This document shows positions 62,147 to 64,000 of a stretch of DNA of 64,000 bases, piece by piece (positions within the stretch are counted from its first letter, which is position 1; each line of letters starts with the position of its first letter). The stretch is from Roseiarcus sp036488815. Lineage in GTDB: Bacteria; Pseudomonadota; Alphaproteobacteria; Rhizobiales; Beijerinckiaceae. The notes under the pieces are model-generated. The model ran no database searches. It saw only the letters and a program-made list of their open reading frames with translations, and had not been told where the DNA came from. Location of the stretch: assembly GCA_036488815.1 (NCBI GenBank), contig DASXGX010000010.1:1-64000 (forward strand), in the 5' to 3' direction. The translations under genes were made by a program, and so were the position numbers.

Positions 62147-64000
62147 TCAGCGCCGTTCGTCGTCGCGGTCGTCCGCGGATGCGGCGGCGTTCTTCTTTGA
62201 CACGAGGCTCTGAATATCCTTTGCGTCGCGCAGCACCTCGGTCATGCGCCCGAGGCCGCCCCCTTCAATGCCGATCTCCTTCATGAGGCTGTCGATCATC
62301 GGCGCCTGTACGCGGTAGCGCAACGCCGAGTCGATCACCTCGTCCGTTACATTGCGACTGCCGCCGGAACCCGAGCCGCCGACGCCGTCGACGTGAAGAA
62401 TCTTGATCGCCTCGATCTTTTCCATCGGCCGAACGCTCTCGCGCACGATGCCCTCGATCTTTTCGAGCAGCTTGCTACGCAGGCGCGACTGGCGCGCCGC
62501 GTCGTTGAGCACATTTTCGGCCTCGTTGATCTGTTGCGCGCCCTTGGCCTCGACCTCGAAGCGGGTCGCAGCGGCCGCGGCCTTGATCCTCTCCGCATCT
62601 GCCTCGGCCTGCGCCGCGATGCGTTGAGCCTCGCCGAAGTCCTCGGCGGCCCGCTTTTCCGCGTCCGCCTTGCTGGTCAGCCGGAGCGCCTCGCGCTCGT
62701 TGTCGCGCGTCGCGGCGATCAGGTCGGTCTCCTTTCGCCGGTGGGCGATGGCGCGCTCGCGCACGCTGATCGCACTCTCCTCGGCCGCGATTGCGGCGGC
62801 GCGCGCCTCTTCCGCGTCGGCCTGGGCGGCGGAACGCTCGCCGGTCTTGCGCGCCACCTCGATGGCGCTTTGCAATTCTGCGATCTCGATGGCCTTGTCC
62901 TTCTCGATTTCGAGCCGCTTGAGGTCGCCGTCGCGTGCGAGCCGCGCTTCCGCCAGACCACGCTCGGTCGCGATCCGCGCCCGCTCGATCTCCTCGGCCG
63001 AGGAAATTTCCGCCTCCTCGAAGGCCTGACGTTTGCCGATGCTCAATGCGTCCAGCAACCGCTCGCGTTCGATGCGGGCCTGATCAAGCATGCGCTGCTG
63101 CTGAAGCCGGGTCGTCTCGACCTCCTGCGATGCGGCGATTTCAGCGCGCGTGCGCGCGCCCTCGGCTTCCGCCAATTCGGCGTTCTTGGCGGCGACGGCG
63201 ATCTGCCGGCCGATCTCAGCGAGATCCAGCTTCCGCCGGCGCTCGACTTCGAGCTCCTGCTGTTCGCGCTCGCGTTCGATGCGGGCTTTCTCCAGCGCCA
63301 ATCCCAGGGCGATCTGCTCCTTCTCCGTGCTTTCGCGGGCGCGGATTTCCGCCTCGTCGACCGCGCGGCGGCGCGTGATCTCGCGCTGCTCCACGTCTTC
63401 TTGGTGTTGGATACGGGCTTCGGCCAGGGCGAGGTCCTGCGCGATGCGGGACTTTTCGACCTCCTCGCGGGCGGCGATCTGCGCCTGTTCCGCCTCGCGG
63501 TCGCGGGTCGCGCGATCCTTGGCGAGTTCGACGCGCTGCGCGGTGCGGCGAAGCTCGACGCTGTGCTCCTGTTCGAGACGCGCGTATTCGGTCTCGCGCT
63601 CGATCGCCAGCGCCTTGCGCTGCGCATCCAGGTTTTGCGTGCGGATCTCGATCTGCGTGCGCTGCTCGATTTCATTGCGCATGCGCCGCCGCGCCTCGAT
63701 CAGCTCTGTGAGCTGCGTGAGGCCCTGGGCGTCGAAGGCGTTCGAACTGTCGAAGAATTCGAGATTGGTCTGGTCGAGCTCCACGATAGCGACGCTCTCG
63801 AGCTCCAGTCCATTGAGCGCAAGACCGTCGGTGGCGGACTGCTTCACCTTCTCTGCATAGGCCTGCCGCTGCTCATGCAGTTCCTCAAGCGTCATCTGCG
63901 CCGCTGCGGTGCGCATGGCGGAGGCGAAGCGCCCTTCCAGGAGGTCTCGCAGCCCATCGGGCTCCAGCGTTCGGGCGCCGAGGGTCTGCGCGGCCCGGCT
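62147..64000 (-). CDS. Flotillin-like protein, C-terminal part (5' end outside window)
   Basis: The frame is open from 62147 to base 64000 and continues beyond; an internal ATG at 63916 is not the start. The first residues visible (AAQTLGARTLEPDGLRDLL) and QMTLEELHEQR match the end of the SPFH/band 7 domain of YqiK-type flotillins. A very long Glu/Ala/Arg coiled coil (about 430 residues) follows, then a flotillin C-terminal region (EVIDSALRYRVQAPMIDSLM). Flotillins scaffold membrane microdomains. The N-terminal membrane segment lies outside the window. Confidence 0.88.
   Translation of the reverse strand, partial: SRAAQTLGARTLEPDGLRDLLEGRFASAMRTAAAQMTLEELHEQRQAYAEKVKQSATDGLALNGLELESVAIVELDQTNLEFFDSSNAFDAQGLTQLTELIEARRRMRNEIEQRTQIEIRTQNLDAQRKALAIERETEYARLEQEHSVELRRTAQRVELAKDRATRDREAEQAQIAAREEVEKSRIAQDLALAEARIQHQEDVEQREITRRRAVDEAEIRARESTEKEQIALGLALEKARIEREREQQELEVERRRKLDLAEIGRQIAVAAKNAELAEAEGARTRAEIAASQEVETTRLQQQRMLDQARIERERLLDALSIGKRQAFEEAEISSAEEIERARIATERGLAEARLARDGDLKRLEIEKDKAIEIAELQSAIEVARKTGERSAAQADAEEARAAAIAAEESAISVRERAIAHRRKETDLIAATRDNEREALRLTSKADAEKRAAEDFGEAQRIAAQAEADAERIKAAAAATRFEVEAKGAQQINEAENVLNDAARQSRLRSKLLEKIEGIVRESVRPMEKIEAIKILHVDGVGGSGSGGSRNVTDEVIDSALRYRVQAPMIDSLMKEIGIEGGGLGRMTEVLRDAKDIQSLVSKKNAAASADDRDDERR

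Noticed and set aside
62403..63860. Plus-strand frames rich in Ser, Arg and Ala at the right end
   Set aside because: They are antisense shadows of the flotillin coiled coil, whose codon bias leaves all frames open.

Overview
The window looks like the chromosome of a GC-rich alphaproteobacterium, probably in the Hyphomicrobiales. The indicators are an HWE-type histidine kinase, promoter matches of the GGAAC-N16-CGTT type used by the alphaproteobacterial general stress sigma factor EcfG, and an abundance of ABC uptake systems for sugars and amino acids. No rRNA, tRNA, CRISPR array or recognisable transposase was seen. The sequence begins inside an RND efflux pump gene and ends inside a flotillin-like gene, both on the minus strand.

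Layout. 1-4.2 kb: RND permease, a sparse kilobase, and a tiny exported histidine-rich peptide with a terminator. 4.2-11.2 kb: a sugar-acid module with a GntR regulator carrying two winged-helix domains, an enolase-superfamily dehydratase, and a divergent operon of sugar ABC transporter, lactonase and Gfo/Idh dehydrogenase; two copies of the palindrome TTGCATGCAA lie in the divergent region. 11.5-21.6 kb: an amino-acid module with class III aminotransferase and Asp/Glu racemase (plus strand) converging on a seven-gene minus-strand operon of branched-chain-type ABC transporter, D-amino-acid dehydrogenase and maleate-isomerase-like enzyme. 22.3-27.4 kb: ABC exporter, glycosyltransferase, MFS transporter and PRC-barrel protein.

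27.5-44.3 kb is a second catabolic region. It holds two ketopantoate-reductase-like paralogs, a crotonase resembling 6-oxocamphor hydrolase, a beta-hydroxyacid dehydrogenase, a frameshifted Gfo/Idh gene, an AraC regulator, an aldehyde dehydrogenase, a split transketolase, a complete second sugar ABC transporter, an M24-fold protein with an altered metal site, and a second MFS transporter. The pathway is not one I recognise. The likely theme is uptake and oxidation of a polyol, cyclitol or related ketone-forming compound.

43-51.6 kb looks like a general-stress island: MFS transporter, a protein made of five 90-bp repeats, manganese catalase, alpha/beta hydrolase, and a CheB-CheR-PAS-HWE hybrid kinase with a single-domain response regulator. 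Three of its transcription units have EcfG-type promoter matches. 51.8-57.9 kb is another sugar-acid module with class IV aminotransferase, beta-hydroxyacid dehydrogenase, UxaA-type dehydratase, a decayed AraD1-like gene, GntR regulator and an L-rhamnonate-dehydratase-like enolase. 58-60.2 kb has a NiCoT nickel/cobalt transporter under a cobalamin riboswitch with a downstream hydrolase. 60.2-64 kb has an SRPBCC-quinone oxidoreductase fusion, its stand-alone SRPBCC paralog, and the partial flotillin.
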